Shown: positions 50,194 to 58,929, numbered from the stretch's first letter. The stretch: DNA of 64,000 nt from Streptomyces aureocirculatus (GCF_000720475.1 NZ_JOAP01000021.1:1-64000), one strand, 5' to 3'. Program-made: numbers and translations. Notes: generated by a model not told the origin, from the letters alone.

Positions 50194-51137
50194 AGTCCGA
50201 GACCGACTTCCCGTCTCCGAGTGAGCGGGACCTCCCGCCGGGCCGTCACCTTCTGCTCAAGGAGCACCTGATGACCGAGATCCGGCAGTCCGAGGAAACC
50301 GGGGTCTCCGCGGCCCCCGCCCCGCGCCGCCGTCCGTGGCTGCGGCCCGCGCTCGTGGCGGGCGCCGCGGCCGCCGCCGTCGCGGCGGGCCTGCTCGTCG
50401 CATCGCCGTTCGGCGGTGAGGCGGCGCAGGCCGGGCCGCCGTCGAAGGAGACGGTGGCGATGCTGAAGGACATCTCGGCGGCGGCCGGGAAGCGGGACGT
50501 ACCGAAGGGCATCCGCGACGATCAGTTCGTGTACATCAAGACCAAGGAGAGCTACATGTCGTCGGGAAGCGACGAGAAGTCGCGGATCACCCCCCCGCAC
50601 CTCAGGGAGTGGTGGCAGTCCGTGGACGGCAAGCACACCGAGGTCATCCACGACCCGGTCGACGGCTTCGACAACGAGCGCATGCCGCCGGACCTGCCCC
50701 TGGTCGAGGGCGACAAGCACTACCGCAGCCTCCAGAAGCTGCCGACCGACGCGGTCAACATGCGGGACTGGCTGTACCGCGTGGCCAGCGGGGGCGAGGG
50801 CGACGACCAGAACGCCTTCGTGCTCGTCGGCGACCTCTGCGGCGGCCTGATGCCGCCGGAGCAGGGCGCCGCCCTCTTCCTCGCCGCGTCGAAGATCCCC
50901 GGCGTCGAGGTGATCGACGACGTGGCCGACGCGGCCGGGCGGCACGGGGTGGCCATCGCCCGTGAGAACGACGGGGAGCGGCAGGAGCTGATCTTCGACA
51001 AGGAGACCAAGGAGTTCCTCGGTGAGCGGCAGGTCGCGGTGGAGGACCTGCCGACCGGCTTCGAGAAGGGCACGGTGACCGGGCACAGCGCCGTTCTGGA
51101 GCGGAAGGTCGTCGACAAGGCGGGCGTACGCCCCTAG
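50190..51137 (+). CDS. CU044_5270-family membrane protein, partner of the ECF sigma
   Basis: 315 aa. Conserved N-terminal DLPPGRHLLLKEHLMTEI, one TM helix (WLRPALVAGAAAAAVAAGLL, residues 49-71) and an exported domain (KGIRDDQFVYIKTKESYMSS, REWWQSVDGKHTEVIHDP). The family is found next to ECF sigma genes in actinobacteria; an anti-sigma role is suggested by coupling (ATGA overlap) and topology but no ZAS zinc motif is present. ATG 50190 is chosen for the conserved N-terminus; ATG 50271 has AAGGAG but would lose it. Confidence 0.85.
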   Translation: MKSETDFPSPSERDLPPGRHLLLKEHLMTEIRQSEETGVSAAPAPRRRPWLRPALVAGAAAAAVAAGLLVASPFGGEAAQAGPPSKETVAMLKDISAAAGKRDVPKGIRDDQFVYIKTKESYMSSGSDEKSRITPPHLREWWQSVDGKHTEVIHDPVDGFDNERMPPDLPLVEGDKHYRSLQKLPTDAVNMRDWLYRVASGGEGDDQNAFVLVGDLCGGLMPPEQGAALFLAASKIPGVEVIDDVADAAGRHGVAIARENDGERQELIFDKETKEFLGERQVAVEDLPTGFEKGTVTGHSAVLERKVVDKAGVRP

Positions 51138-51208
51138 TCGCCAAGTCACCCCTGGCGGATCTGCCACGGGTACGTGACCCGCGCGGCCATGTGCGTAAGG
51201 CTTGGCCC

Positions 51209-51742
51209 ATGAGCGATGCCAGCGACATCATCGGGTGGGGTACGAGCCGGAGCGAGGGGGACACGCACACGCTCCACTGGGTGCTGCGCCTGCCGCACCG
51301 GTGGGAGCCGGTCTGGGCGGCGGTGGCCACCCCGGAGGGACTTCCGGGGTGGCTCGCCGCCGCCGACGTGCTGGAGCCGCGCCTGGGCGGGGAGGTGACG
51401 CTGCGCTGGCTGAACACCGGGGACCCGGCGGTGGCGACGCACTCCGGGCACATCACGGCCTGGGACCCGGGCGTCGTCGCCGAGTACACGATCGACCTGC
51501 ACGGGCGGTGCCGGTTCCACCTGGAGCACGCCGGGGACACCGGGACGACGCTGCGCTTCACCAACGAGCTCACCGGTGACGACTCTTTCCGGCTCGACTG
51601 CCTCGCCGGGTGGCACGACCACTTCGGGTTCCTGGTGGACGCGCTCGCCGGGCACCCGAAGGACTGGTCGACGTGGAACCTCGACCGGTGGCGTGCGCTG
51701 CGGGCGGAGTACGCCGCCCGGCAGCCGCTCAGTTCACCGTGA
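51209..51742 (+). CDS. SRPBCC-domain protein (AHSA1/START-like)
   Basis: 177 aa helix-grip fold: LHWVLRLPHRWEPVWAAVAT, TPEGLPGWLAA, GEVTLRW, TTLRFTNELTGD and C-terminal AGWHDHFGFLVDALAG. Members bind hydrophobic ligands; role unknown. ATG 51209 has GTAAGG 8 nt upstream. Its last 14 nt overlap the convergent dioxygenase gene. Confidence 0.87.
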   Translation: MSDASDIIGWGTSRSEGDTHTLHWVLRLPHRWEPVWAAVATPEGLPGWLAAADVLEPRLGGEVTLRWLNTGDPAVATHSGHITAWDPGVVAEYTIDLHGRCRFHLEHAGDTGTTLRFTNELTGDDSFRLDCLAGWHDHFGFLVDALAGHPKDWSTWNLDRWRALRAEYAARQPLSSP

Positions 51743-52658
51743 TCGCGTCCAGTTGCGCCCGCAGGTAGACGTGCGAGTCGACGCCGCGCACATCCGTGCC
51801 CGGGTCGCACTCGTAGAAGTACACCAGCGACATCAGTTCCTCGGTGGGCGCGTCCGGATGCGGCGGGAGCACACGGTGGCGGCCCGAGCGCCAGCGGCCG
51901 CCGGTCCAGCGGGCCATCAGGTCACCGATGTTGACGGTGAACGCCGCCGGGTCCCAGGGCGCGTCCTGCCAGCCGTCGGCGTCCGTGAAGACCTGGAGCC
52001 CGCCCCGCCCCGCCTGCCGGTCGAGGACCGTGACCGTGCCGAAGTCGGTGTGGGCGCCGATGCGGAACTGGCCCGGTTCGGGTGCGCCGAGCGCTTCCAG
52101 GGCCGGGTACCAGTTGATGTTGAAACCCCAGGTGGAGTGGCCCGTGTGCCGGGTGAAGAAGTCCTCGGGCTCGCCGAGCACGACGGCGAGCAGTTCGAGG
52201 ATCTCGTCGGAGAGTGTCCGCATCCGCGTCAGGTACGTCTGTACGGCGTCCCGGAGCGCGGGCACCTCCCTCGGCCAGGTGTTCGGCGCGAACCACTCCG
52301 CGTCCACGGCCGCGTCGCCGGTCGGTTCGTCCGCCGCGAACGAGAGGGACTCCTTGAGGTCGGGCGGGGAGGGGGCGCCCTCGGCGTAGCTGTTGGCCTC
52401 CGCGCCCGGGGCGAGCCAGCCGCGGGCTCCGACCTTTACCGCGTAGGGCTCTTTGGCGGGGGGTGGGAGGCGGAAGAAGGCGCGGGCCTCCTGGCGGATG
52501 GCCGCGCGCAGTTCCGGTGCCACTTCGTGGCCGGTGATCAGGAGGAATCCTGCTGTGCGGAGGGACTCGTCGACCGACGTGGCGATCTTGGCGCGGGTCT
52601 CCGGGGGGCCGGAGCGCCAGGCGCGCAGGTCGACGGTGGGGATCGTCATGGTTCCCAT
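51729..52658 (-). CDS. 2-oxoglutarate/Fe(II) dioxygenase-like (isopenicillin-N-synthase family)
   Basis: 309 aa. Fe ligands in IGAHTDFGTVTVLDR (His, Asp) and a distal His in WRSGRHRVLPPHP with Arg for 2-oxoglutarate binding. N-terminal non-haem dioxygenase domain (TIPTVDLRAWRSG). Substrate unknown. ATG 52658 or 52649. Convergent overlap with the SRPBCC gene by 14 nt. Confidence 0.88.
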   Translation of the reverse strand: MGTMTIPTVDLRAWRSGPPETRAKIATSVDESLRTAGFLLITGHEVAPELRAAIRQEARAFFRLPPPAKEPYAVKVGARGWLAPGAEANSYAEGAPSPPDLKESLSFAADEPTGDAAVDAEWFAPNTWPREVPALRDAVQTYLTRMRTLSDEILELLAVVLGEPEDFFTRHTGHSTWGFNINWYPALEALGAPEPGQFRIGAHTDFGTVTVLDRQAGRGGLQVFTDADGWQDAPWDPAAFTVNIGDLMARWTGGRWRSGRHRVLPPHPDAPTEELMSLVYFYECDPGTDVRGVDSHVYLRAQLDAITVN

Positions 52659-52734
52659 GGTGCCCTCGCGGGGCGCCCCAGACCCGCCCCTTCACCGTAA
52701 CCATGGGGCTGTGCCCCCTGGACCCCCCTATCGG

Positions 52735-52845
52735 CGCTTCGCGCCTCGTCCTCAAACGCCGGACGGGCTGCAATCGTGCTGGAACTTCGCCTGTGGGTGG
52801 GGAAAAAGCCCGTCCGGCGATTGAGGACAAGGCGCGGAGCGCCGG
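52735..52845. repeat. Dispersed Streptomyces repeat (long hairpin)
   Basis: cgcttcgcgcctcgtcctcaaacgccggacgggct (52738-52769 core) pairs with agcccgtccggcgattgaggacaaggcgcggagcgcc (52807-52843), imperfect ~36-bp stem, 37-nt middle. Same family as 7668-7723. It lies between the dioxygenase promoter side and the end of the small membrane gene. Confidence 0.8.
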
Positions 52846-52887
52846 AAGCAGGGGGAACGGGGGCGCAGCCCCCATAGGCCCCCCGGC

Positions 52888-53178
52888 TCAAAGGTCGTCG
52901 CGGTCCTTGTTCAAGCCCTTGAGGAAGTCGGGGTTGTCGTCGGGGGCGACCCACCCCCCGGCCCGGCGCCCCCCACCCCCACCCCCGGCGGGCCTACGCT
53001 TCTTGCCGGTGACGAACCACGCGATCGGCCCGAGCAACACCTCGCCGAAGAGAAGGACGATGATGACCCACGCCACCTTCGGCAGGTGGCGGACTTCCTT
53101 CTCCGGGGTGTTCAGGACGTCGATGAAGGCGTAGATCCACACGGCCAGGACCAGCAGGAACGGCAGATACCTGAGCAT
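52888..53178 (-). CDS. Small membrane protein, PLDc_N (phospholipase D N-terminal) type
   Basis: 96 aa. Two TM helices (YLPFLLVLAVWIYAFIDVLN, VAWVIIVLLFGEVLLGPIAW) separated by TPEKEVRHLPK, the PLDc_N pattern, then a Gly/Arg tail ending FLKGLNKDRDDL. Not catalytic alone; role unknown. ATG 53178. Confidence 0.82.
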   Translation of the reverse strand: MLRYLPFLLVLAVWIYAFIDVLNTPEKEVRHLPKVAWVIIVLLFGEVLLGPIAWFVTGKKRRPAGGGGGGRRAGGWVAPDDNPDFLKGLNKDRDDL

Positions 53179-53278
53179 GTGTCGGAGATCCCCCAAGGAA
53201 CGGAGTGCGGGCGTCGGCACCCGGCCGGTGCGCCCCCGGTGACGGGGCCAGGGTAGCCGGTGACCGATACTTGACCGC

Positions 53279-54730
53279 ATGGCTTATGACGATCTCCGCT
53301 CTCTGCTCCGGGCCCTTGAGCGCGAGGGCGATCTCAAGCGCATCAAGGCCGAGGTCGACCCGTATCTGGAGGTCGGCGAGATCGTCGACCGGGTGCAGAA
53401 GGCGGGCGGCCCCGCGCTGCTTTTCGAGAACGTCAAGGGCAGCGACATGCCGCTCGCGATGAACGTCTTCGGCACGGACCGGCGGCTCCTGAAGGCGCTC
53501 GGCCTGAAGTCGTACGGCGAGATCGGCGAGAAGATCGGCGGGCTGCTCAAGCCGGAGCTGCCGCACGGCTTCGTCGGGGTGCGCGAGGCCTTCGGGAAGC
53601 TCGGCGCGATGGCGCACGTACCGCCGAAGAAGGTGAAGGACGCGCCGGTGCACGAGGTCGTCCTTCGCGGCGACGACGTGGACCTGGACCGGCTCCCGGC
53701 CCTGTTCACCTGGCCGAAGGACGGCGGGTCCTTCTTCAATCTGGGGCTCACGCACACCAAGGACCCGGAGAGCGGCGTCCGCAACCTCGGGCTCTACCGG
53801 CTCCAGCGGCACGACAAGCGCACCATCGGCATGCACTGGCAGATCCACAAGGACAGCCGCAACCACTACCAGGTGGCCGCGCGGCGCGGGGAGAAGCTGC
53901 CGGTCGCGATCGCCTTCGGGTGTCCGCCCGCCGTCACGTACGCGTCCACGGCGCCGCTGCCCGGCGACATCGACGAGTATCTGTTCGCGGGGTTCCTCCA
54001 GGGCAAGCGGATCGAGATGGTCGACTGCAAGACGGTGCCGCTCCAGGTGCCCGCGCAGGCCGAGGTCGTCATCGAGGGCTGGCTGGAGCCCGGTGAGATG
54101 CTGCCGGAGGGGCCCTTCGGCGATCACACCGGCTTCTACACGCCGCAGGAACCGTTCCCCGCGCTGACCATCGACTGCGTGACGATGCGCAGGCGGCCGC
54201 TGCTCCAGTCCATCGTCGTGGGGCGGCCGCCGACGGAGGACGGCCCCCTCGGCCGGGCGACCGAGCGGTTCTTCCTGCCACTCCTGAAGATCATCGTGCC
54301 GGACATCGTGGACTACCACCTGCCCGAGTCGGGGGGCTTCCACAACTGCGCGATCGTGGCGATCGACAAGAAGTACCCCAAGCACGCGCAGAAGGTCATG
54401 CACGCCGTCTGGGGCGCGCACATGATGTCCCTGACCAAGCTGATCGTCGTGGTCGACTCCGACTGCGATGTGCACGATCTGCACGAGGTCGCGTGGCGCG
54501 CGCTCGGGAACACCGACTACGCCCGGGACCTGACGGTGGTGGAGGGCCCTGTCGACCACCTCGACCACGCCTCCTACCAGCAGTTCTGGGGCGGCAAGGC
54601 GGGCATCGACGCGACGAGGAAGTGGCCCGAGGAGGGCTATACGCGGGACGGGGGGTGGCCGGACATGGTGGAGTCCGATCCACAGACGGCGGCGAAGGTC
54701 GACCGGCGCTGGCGGGAGTACGGCCTGTGA
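53279..54730 (+). CDS. mqnL: UbiD-family decarboxylase of menaquinone synthesis (MqnL-type)
   Basis: 483 aa. UbiD signatures LRALEREGDLKRI, GMHWQIHKDSRNHY and EGPFGDHTGFYTPQEPFPAL. UbiD enzymes need prenylated FMN, which UbiX supplies (two genes downstream). In the futalosine route this step decarboxylates the prenylated dihydroxynaphthoate. The neighbours MqnP, UbiX and MqnE support the pathway. Divergent from the small membrane gene. Confidence 0.9.
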   Translation: MAYDDLRSLLRALEREGDLKRIKAEVDPYLEVGEIVDRVQKAGGPALLFENVKGSDMPLAMNVFGTDRRLLKALGLKSYGEIGEKIGGLLKPELPHGFVGVREAFGKLGAMAHVPPKKVKDAPVHEVVLRGDDVDLDRLPALFTWPKDGGSFFNLGLTHTKDPESGVRNLGLYRLQRHDKRTIGMHWQIHKDSRNHYQVAARRGEKLPVAIAFGCPPAVTYASTAPLPGDIDEYLFAGFLQGKRIEMVDCKTVPLQVPAQAEVVIEGWLEPGEMLPEGPFGDHTGFYTPQEPFPALTIDCVTMRRRPLLQSIVVGRPPTEDGPLGRATERFFLPLLKIIVPDIVDYHLPESGGFHNCAIVAIDKKYPKHAQKVMHAVWGAHMMSLTKLIVVVDSDCDVHDLHEVAWRALGNTDYARDLTVVEGPVDHLDHASYQQFWGGKAGIDATRKWPEEGYTRDGGWPDMVESDPQTAAKVDRRWREYGL

Positions 54731-55632
54731 GTTCCGCATCCGCCGCGCTGCCGCAGCAGCCGGGACGCACCAAGGCCTTCCTGCGCCTTGTCATGATCGA
54801 GCACTCCGTGTTCGCGCTGCCCTTCGCCTACATCGCCGCCCTGACCGCGATGTTCCAGTGGGACGAGAACATCCACTGGGGCCGGCTGCTGCTCGTCACG
54901 ATCTGCATGGTCGGCCTCCGCACCTTCGCCATGGCCGCGAACCGGATCATCGACCGCGAGATCGACGCCCGCAATCCGCGCACCGCGCACCGCGAGCTGG
55001 TCACCGGCGCCGTCAGTGTGAGGTCCGCCTGGACCGGTGCGCTGATCGCCGTCGTCGTCTTCCTGGGCTCCGCCGCCCTGCTCAACCCGCTGTGCCTGGC
55101 CCTCGCGCCGATCGCGGTGGTGCCGATGGTGGTCTATCCGTACGGCAAGCGGTTCACCAACTTCCCGCAGGCCATCCTGGGCATCGCGCAGGCCATGGGG
55201 CCGATCGGCGCCTGGCTCGCGATCACCGGCGAGTGGTCGTGGACGGCGGTGATCCTCGGCCTCGCGGTGGGGGTGTGGATCGGCGGCTTCGATCTCATCT
55301 ACGCCTGCCAGGACGTGGAGACCGACCGGGAGGTGGGTGTCATGTCGGTGCCCGCGCGGTTCGGGATCCCGGGTGCGATCTGGGGGGCCCGCGCCTGCCA
55401 TCTGGTGACGACGGCCCTGTTCGTCTGGTACGCGCTCGTCACCGACGCGGGCGCTTTCTTCTGGCTCGGGCTGCTGATCGTCGCGGGCGCTTTTGTGTAC
55501 GAACACACCCTTGTGCGCCCGCACGACCTCTCCCGCCTCAACCGCGCCTTCTTCCAGGTCAACGGCTTCATCGGAATAGCGCTCTTCGTCTGCGCGCTGC
55601 TCGACCTGTTGGTGCGGGGCCTCACAGTCTGA
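54727..55632 (+). CDS. mqnP: Menaquinone prenyltransferase MqnP (UbiA family)
   Basis: 301 aa, about eight TM helices. Asp-rich polyprenyl-diphosphate sites: NRIIDREIDARNPRTAHREL (first) and YACQDVETDREVG (second). It attaches the isoprenoid chain to the naphthoate ring. GTG start overlaps the decarboxylase stop (GTGA). Confidence 0.93.
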   Translation: MSSASAALPQQPGRTKAFLRLVMIEHSVFALPFAYIAALTAMFQWDENIHWGRLLLVTICMVGLRTFAMAANRIIDREIDARNPRTAHRELVTGAVSVRSAWTGALIAVVVFLGSAALLNPLCLALAPIAVVPMVVYPYGKRFTNFPQAILGIAQAMGPIGAWLAITGEWSWTAVILGLAVGVWIGGFDLIYACQDVETDREVGVMSVPARFGIPGAIWGARACHLVTTALFVWYALVTDAGAFFWLGLLIVAGAFVYEHTLVRPHDLSRLNRAFFQVNGFIGIALFVCALLDLLVRGLTV

Positions 55633-55675
55633 GGGCCCGGGGCGGGCCCGTACGGCCGGGGATAGGCTTCACGGT

Positions 55676-56368
55676 GTGAACGCAGGAGATACGCAGCGTA
55701 GGCCTTGGATCGTGGGGGTGTCCGGCGCTTCCGGTACGCCGTACGCCGCCTCGGTGCTGCGGGCGCTGCTCGCGGCCGGGGAGAGCGTGGACCTCGTGGT
55801 GTCGCGGGCCTCGCGTCTGACGCTGCTCGACGAGACGGGCATCTCGTTCCGGGACGCGCACTGGCGCGACGACCTGGCGGAGTGGCTGGCGCGCGGCGCC
55901 GACGGCAAGCCGGGGACGTTCGCGGTGCGCGTGGACGACGTGCGGTACTGGGCGGCCGGGGACCTCGCGGCGGGTCCGTCATCGGGTTCGTACCCGGCGA
56001 AGGGGATGCTGATCGTGCCGGCGTCCACGGCCTGTGTGGCCGGAGTGGCGCTCGGGCTCTCGAAGGACCTGCTGCAGCGCTCGGCGAGCGTGACGCTCAA
56101 GGAGGGCCGCCGCCTCGTGGTCTGCGTACGGGAGACGCCGCTGGCGGGGCAGACGCTGAAGCACCTGGTGAGCCTGGACGAGGCGGGCGCGGTCGTGCTG
56201 CCCGCCTCGCCGGCGTTCTACGCGGGGGCGACGCACATCCAGGATCTGGTGGACTTCGTCGCGGGGCGGGTGCTCGATGCGGCAGGGGTGCCGCACACGC
56301 TGTACCGCCGGTGGAAAGGGGAGCTGGGAGGCGGCTCCCGTGAGCCGTACTCCCCGCGGAGCGGTTAG
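55676..56368 (+). CDS. ubiX: UbiX-type flavin prenyltransferase
   Basis: 230 aa. GVSGASGTPYAASVL (FMN loop), VPASTACVAGVALGLSKDLL and GRRLVVCVRETPL are the UbiX signatures. It makes prenyl-FMN for the UbiD-like enzyme. GTG 55676 lies 9 nt after TAGGCT (55662-55667), a possible -10, so the transcript may be leaderless. Its stop overlaps the tail of the convergent 41-aa gene. Confidence 0.92.
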   Translation: MNAGDTQRRPWIVGVSGASGTPYAASVLRALLAAGESVDLVVSRASRLTLLDETGISFRDAHWRDDLAEWLARGADGKPGTFAVRVDDVRYWAAGDLAAGPSSGSYPAKGMLIVPASTACVAGVALGLSKDLLQRSASVTLKEGRRLVVCVRETPLAGQTLKHLVSLDEAGAVVLPASPAFYAGATHIQDLVDFVAGRVLDAAGVPHTLYRRWKGELGGGSREPYSPRSG

Positions 56369-56490
56369 CGCTTCTTCGCGGCGCGCTGCTTCTTGGCGCG
56401 CACGGCGGTGGCGGGCTGGTGGGCACGCGAGCGGTTGGCCAGGTCCTGCAGCTCACGCATACGGGCGTAGGCCATCTCGATCGTGTACAC
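56365..56490 (-). CDS. 41-aa conserved small basic protein
   Basis: GTG start with CAGGAG 7 nt upstream. 41 residues: VYTIEMAYARMRELQDLANR then a basic tail ending RAKKQRAAKKR. No domain known to me. Similar short proteins occur in Streptomyces at this position (recalled). Convergent with ubiX, sharing three bases. Divergent from the Lrp gene. Too short for default gene finding. Confidence 0.7.
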   Translation of the reverse strand: MYTIEMAYARMRELQDLANRSRAHQPATAVRAKKQRAAKKR

Positions 56491-56627
56491 GGAAACACTC
56501 CTGAAAGTTCGAAGGATCGTCGTTGATCGGCTGAGTTTTCGGAAGATTCGCAGGGTCTAGACCCTGTTACGCCTTAGATTCTACACGTAGACTCTCGAAA
56601 ACGCTAAATAATGAAAGGCTTCGCCCT
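56491..56627. promoter_or_regulatory. AT-rich divergent promoter region with a 16-bp palindrome
   Basis: CAGGGTCTAGACCCTG (56551-56566) is a perfect palindrome. The region around it (ttagattctacacgtagact, gttttcgg 56535-42, tcgaaaac 56595-602) is AT-rich and contains spaced inverted pieces, apt for an Lrp/AsnC protein. Confidence 0.6.
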
Positions 56628-57083
56628 ATGGACGCCGTGGACAGGCAGCTCATCCAGGCTCTGCGCGAGAACGGCCGCGCCTCCTACGCCGAGCTCGGGC
56701 GCCTCGTCGGCCTCTCCGGCCCCAGCGTCACCGACCGCATCAACCGCCTGGAGGCGGCCGGCGTCATCACCGGCTACCGCGCGACGGTCGACTCCGCCTC
56801 CCTCGGCCTCGGCGTCATCGCGCTGATCGGCATCTCCCTGTCCGACGCCGCCGACCACGAGGACGTGGCCCGGCGCCTTCGCGACCTGCACGAGATCGAG
56901 GACTGCTGGTTCATCGCGGGCGACGACTCGTACATGCTCAAGGTGCGCGCCTCCGACGTGGACGGCCTGGAGAAGACCATCCGCAGGCTCAGCGGAACGC
57001 GCGGCGTCTCGCGCACCCGCACCACGATCGTGCTTTCCACCAAGTGGGAGAACCGGGTCGGGGAGCTCCCCGAAGAGGTCTGA
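56628..57083 (+). CDS. Lrp/AsnC-family transcriptional regulator
   Basis: 151 aa. HTH (DRQLIQALRENGRASYAELG, SGPSVTDRINRLEAAGVITG) and RAM effector domain (SLGLGVIALIGISLSDAADH, CWFIAGDDSYMLKVRASDV). It lies 61 nt upstream of mqnE on the same strand and probably controls itself and its neighbours; effector unknown. Confidence 0.93.
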   Translation: MDAVDRQLIQALRENGRASYAELGRLVGLSGPSVTDRINRLEAAGVITGYRATVDSASLGLGVIALIGISLSDAADHEDVARRLRDLHEIEDCWFIAGDDSYMLKVRASDVDGLEKTIRRLSGTRGVSRTRTTIVLSTKWENRVGELPEEV

Positions 57084-57144
57084 GAGCCAGGGAGTACGGT
57101 GGGGCGGGTCTGTCGCAGGTCGTCGGAGAGATAGAGGTACGGCA

Positions 57145-58308
57145 ATGGACGCAGGGCTCAAGCGCGACCTTGAGGAGAAGGTCCGCTCCGGGGAGCGGCT
57201 GTCCCGCGAGGACGGCATCGCCCTGTACGAGTCCGACGACCTGGCCTGGCTCGGCGGTCTCGCCCACGAGGTGCGCACCCGCAAGAACGGTGACGTCGTG
57301 CACTTCAACGTCAACCGGCACCTCAACATGACGAACGTGTGCACCGCCTCCTGCGCCTACTGCTCGTTCCAGCGCAAGCCGGGCGAGAAGGACGCGTACA
57401 CGATGCGCATCGAGGAGGCGGTGAAGCTCGCCAAGGCGATGGAGGGCGAGAACCTCACCGAGCTGCACATCGTCAACGGCCTGCACCCGAACCTGCCGTG
57501 GCGCTACTACCCGCGCTCCCTGCGCGAGCTGAAGGCCGCCCTGCCGGACGTCTCCCTCAAGGCCTTCACGGCCACCGAGATCCACCACTTCGAGACCATC
57601 TCCAAGCTGAGCGCGAGCGAGATCCTCGACGAGCTCATCGACGCCGGTCTGGAGTCGCTGACCGGCGGCGGCGCGGAGATCTTCGACTGGGAGGTCCGGC
57701 AGCACATCGTGGACCACCGCACCCACTGGGAGGACTGGTCCCGCATCCACCGGCTCGCCCACGAGAAGGGTCTGAAGACCCCGGCGACGATGCTGTACGG
57801 CCACATCGAGGAGCCCCGGCACCGCGTCGACCACGTGCTGCGGCTGCGGGAGCTCCAGGACGAGACCGGCGGCTTCCAGGTCTTCATCCCGCTGCGCTAC
57901 CAGCACGACTTCGTGGACGTGAAGGACGGCAAGGTCCGCAACAAGCTCCAGGCCCGCACGAAGATGGCCTCCGGCGCCGAGGCCCTGAAGACCTTCGCCG
58001 TCTCCCGGCTGCTCTTCGACAACGTGCCGCACGTCAAGGTCTTCTGGGTCATGCACGGCGTGGCGACCGCACAGCTCGCCCTCCAGCACGGCGCCGACGA
58101 CATGGACGGCTCCGTCGTCGAGTACAAGATCACCCACGACGCGGACAACTTCGGCACGCCGAACAAGCTGACCCGGGACGATCTGCTCGACCTCATCCGC
58201 GAGGCGGGGTTCCGCCCGGTCGAGCGCAACACCCGCTACGAGGTGATCCGCGAGTACCCCGGTCCCGACCGGGAACTCCGGGAGTCGCCGCAGCCGATGC
58301 GGTTCTGA
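57145..58308 (+). CDS. mqnE: Aminofutalosine synthase MqnE (radical SAM)
   Basis: 387 aa. Radical SAM cluster CxxxCxxC in CTASCAYCSFQRKPGE (near residue 65). LTELHIVNGLHPNLPWRYYP, TGGGAEIFDWEVRQHI and MLYGHIEEPRHRVDH match MqnE/MqnC. It joins 3-enolpyruvylbenzoate with SAM to aminofutalosine, the committed futalosine step. Confidence 0.94.
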   Translation: MDAGLKRDLEEKVRSGERLSREDGIALYESDDLAWLGGLAHEVRTRKNGDVVHFNVNRHLNMTNVCTASCAYCSFQRKPGEKDAYTMRIEEAVKLAKAMEGENLTELHIVNGLHPNLPWRYYPRSLRELKAALPDVSLKAFTATEIHHFETISKLSASEILDELIDAGLESLTGGGAEIFDWEVRQHIVDHRTHWEDWSRIHRLAHEKGLKTPATMLYGHIEEPRHRVDHVLRLRELQDETGGFQVFIPLRYQHDFVDVKDGKVRNKLQARTKMASGAEALKTFAVSRLLFDNVPHVKVFWVMHGVATAQLALQHGADDMDGSVVEYKITHDADNFGTPNKLTRDDLLDLIREAGFRPVERNTRYEVIREYPGPDRELRESPQPMRF

Positions 58309-58402
58309 TCCGTATCCAGCCCGTCCGCACCCCCCTCCTGCTCGTCCGGGCACCCGTGCTTCACTGGAGAGGCTCCTTTTCGGAACGGAAGAGTGGATTG
58401 AC

Positions 58403-58696
58403 ATGCTCCGCTACACGCTGATGCGACTCGGGATCTTCGCGGGCTGCTTCTTGGTCGTCTGGGGCCTCGTCTACTCCGGCATCGTGCCCCGCGGTCTCGG
58501 CGGGTCCAACCTGCTGTGGGTGGCCCTTCTCGCCCTGGTGATCTCCGCGCCGATCAGCTTCGTCGTCCTGCGCAAGGAGCGCGACCGCGCGTCGGAGAAG
58601 GTCGTGGCCAAGGTCAACGACGTCAAGGCGGGCCTTGAGCGCAACCGTACGCAGGAGGACGTCGCCGACGACGCGGCGCGCACCGCGAAGCCGTAG
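58403..58696 (+). CDS. DUF4229-domain small membrane protein
   Basis: 97 aa. Two TM helices (MRLGIFAGCFLVVWGLVYSG, LLWVALLALVISAPISFVVL) then a charged helix, DUF4229 form. Unknown role. Near mqnE in actinobacteria. Confidence 0.85.
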   Translation: MLRYTLMRLGIFAGCFLVVWGLVYSGIVPRGLGGSNLLWVALLALVISAPISFVVLRKERDRASEKVVAKVNDVKAGLERNRTQEDVADDAARTAKP

Positions 58697-58710
58697 CGCC
58701 CATGGACGGA

Positions 58711-58782
58711 ATGCGTCCCACGAGCAGGACGCGTCCCACGAACGGGACGCGTCCCACGAACACGTCGCGTCCCACGGAAGCC
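58711..58782 (+). repeat. 18-bp tandem repeat, four units
   Basis: acgcgtcccacgaacggg-type units at 58711, 58729, 58747, 58765. Begins 14 nt after the DUF4229 stop and precedes the terminator. Confidence 0.9.
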
Positions 58783-58806
58783 TCGTAAGGTTCCTCACAC
58801 ACATCG

Positions 58807-58845
58807 AACCCCGGTAACGGAGCTTGTCGCTCCGGTACCGGGGTT
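58807..58845 (+). terminator. Intrinsic terminator after DUF4229 gene
   Basis: aaccccggtaacggagc with gctccggtaccggggtt (one mismatch), 5-nt loop and T run. Confidence 0.88.
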
Positions 58846-58890
58846 TTGCCGTTCTTGAGACCCTTGAGGGCGCTCTACCTCAAACAAGGT

Positions 58891-58907
58891 CTTTGATGTA
58901 CTCAAAG
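58891..58907. promoter_or_regulatory. Dyad upstream of the leader peptide
   Basis: ctttga-tgtac-tcaaag is a perfect 6-bp-arm dyad in an AT-rich stretch 23 nt before the leader start. Possible operator for a sulfur- or cystine-responsive repressor. Confidence 0.45.
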
Positions 58908-58929
58908 TTCAAGTGTTAACGTGTTCGAC

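Noticed and set aside
52653..52960. Small open frames across the dispersed repeat at 52735
   Set aside because: They translate the repeat hairpin and show no ribosome site or similarity.
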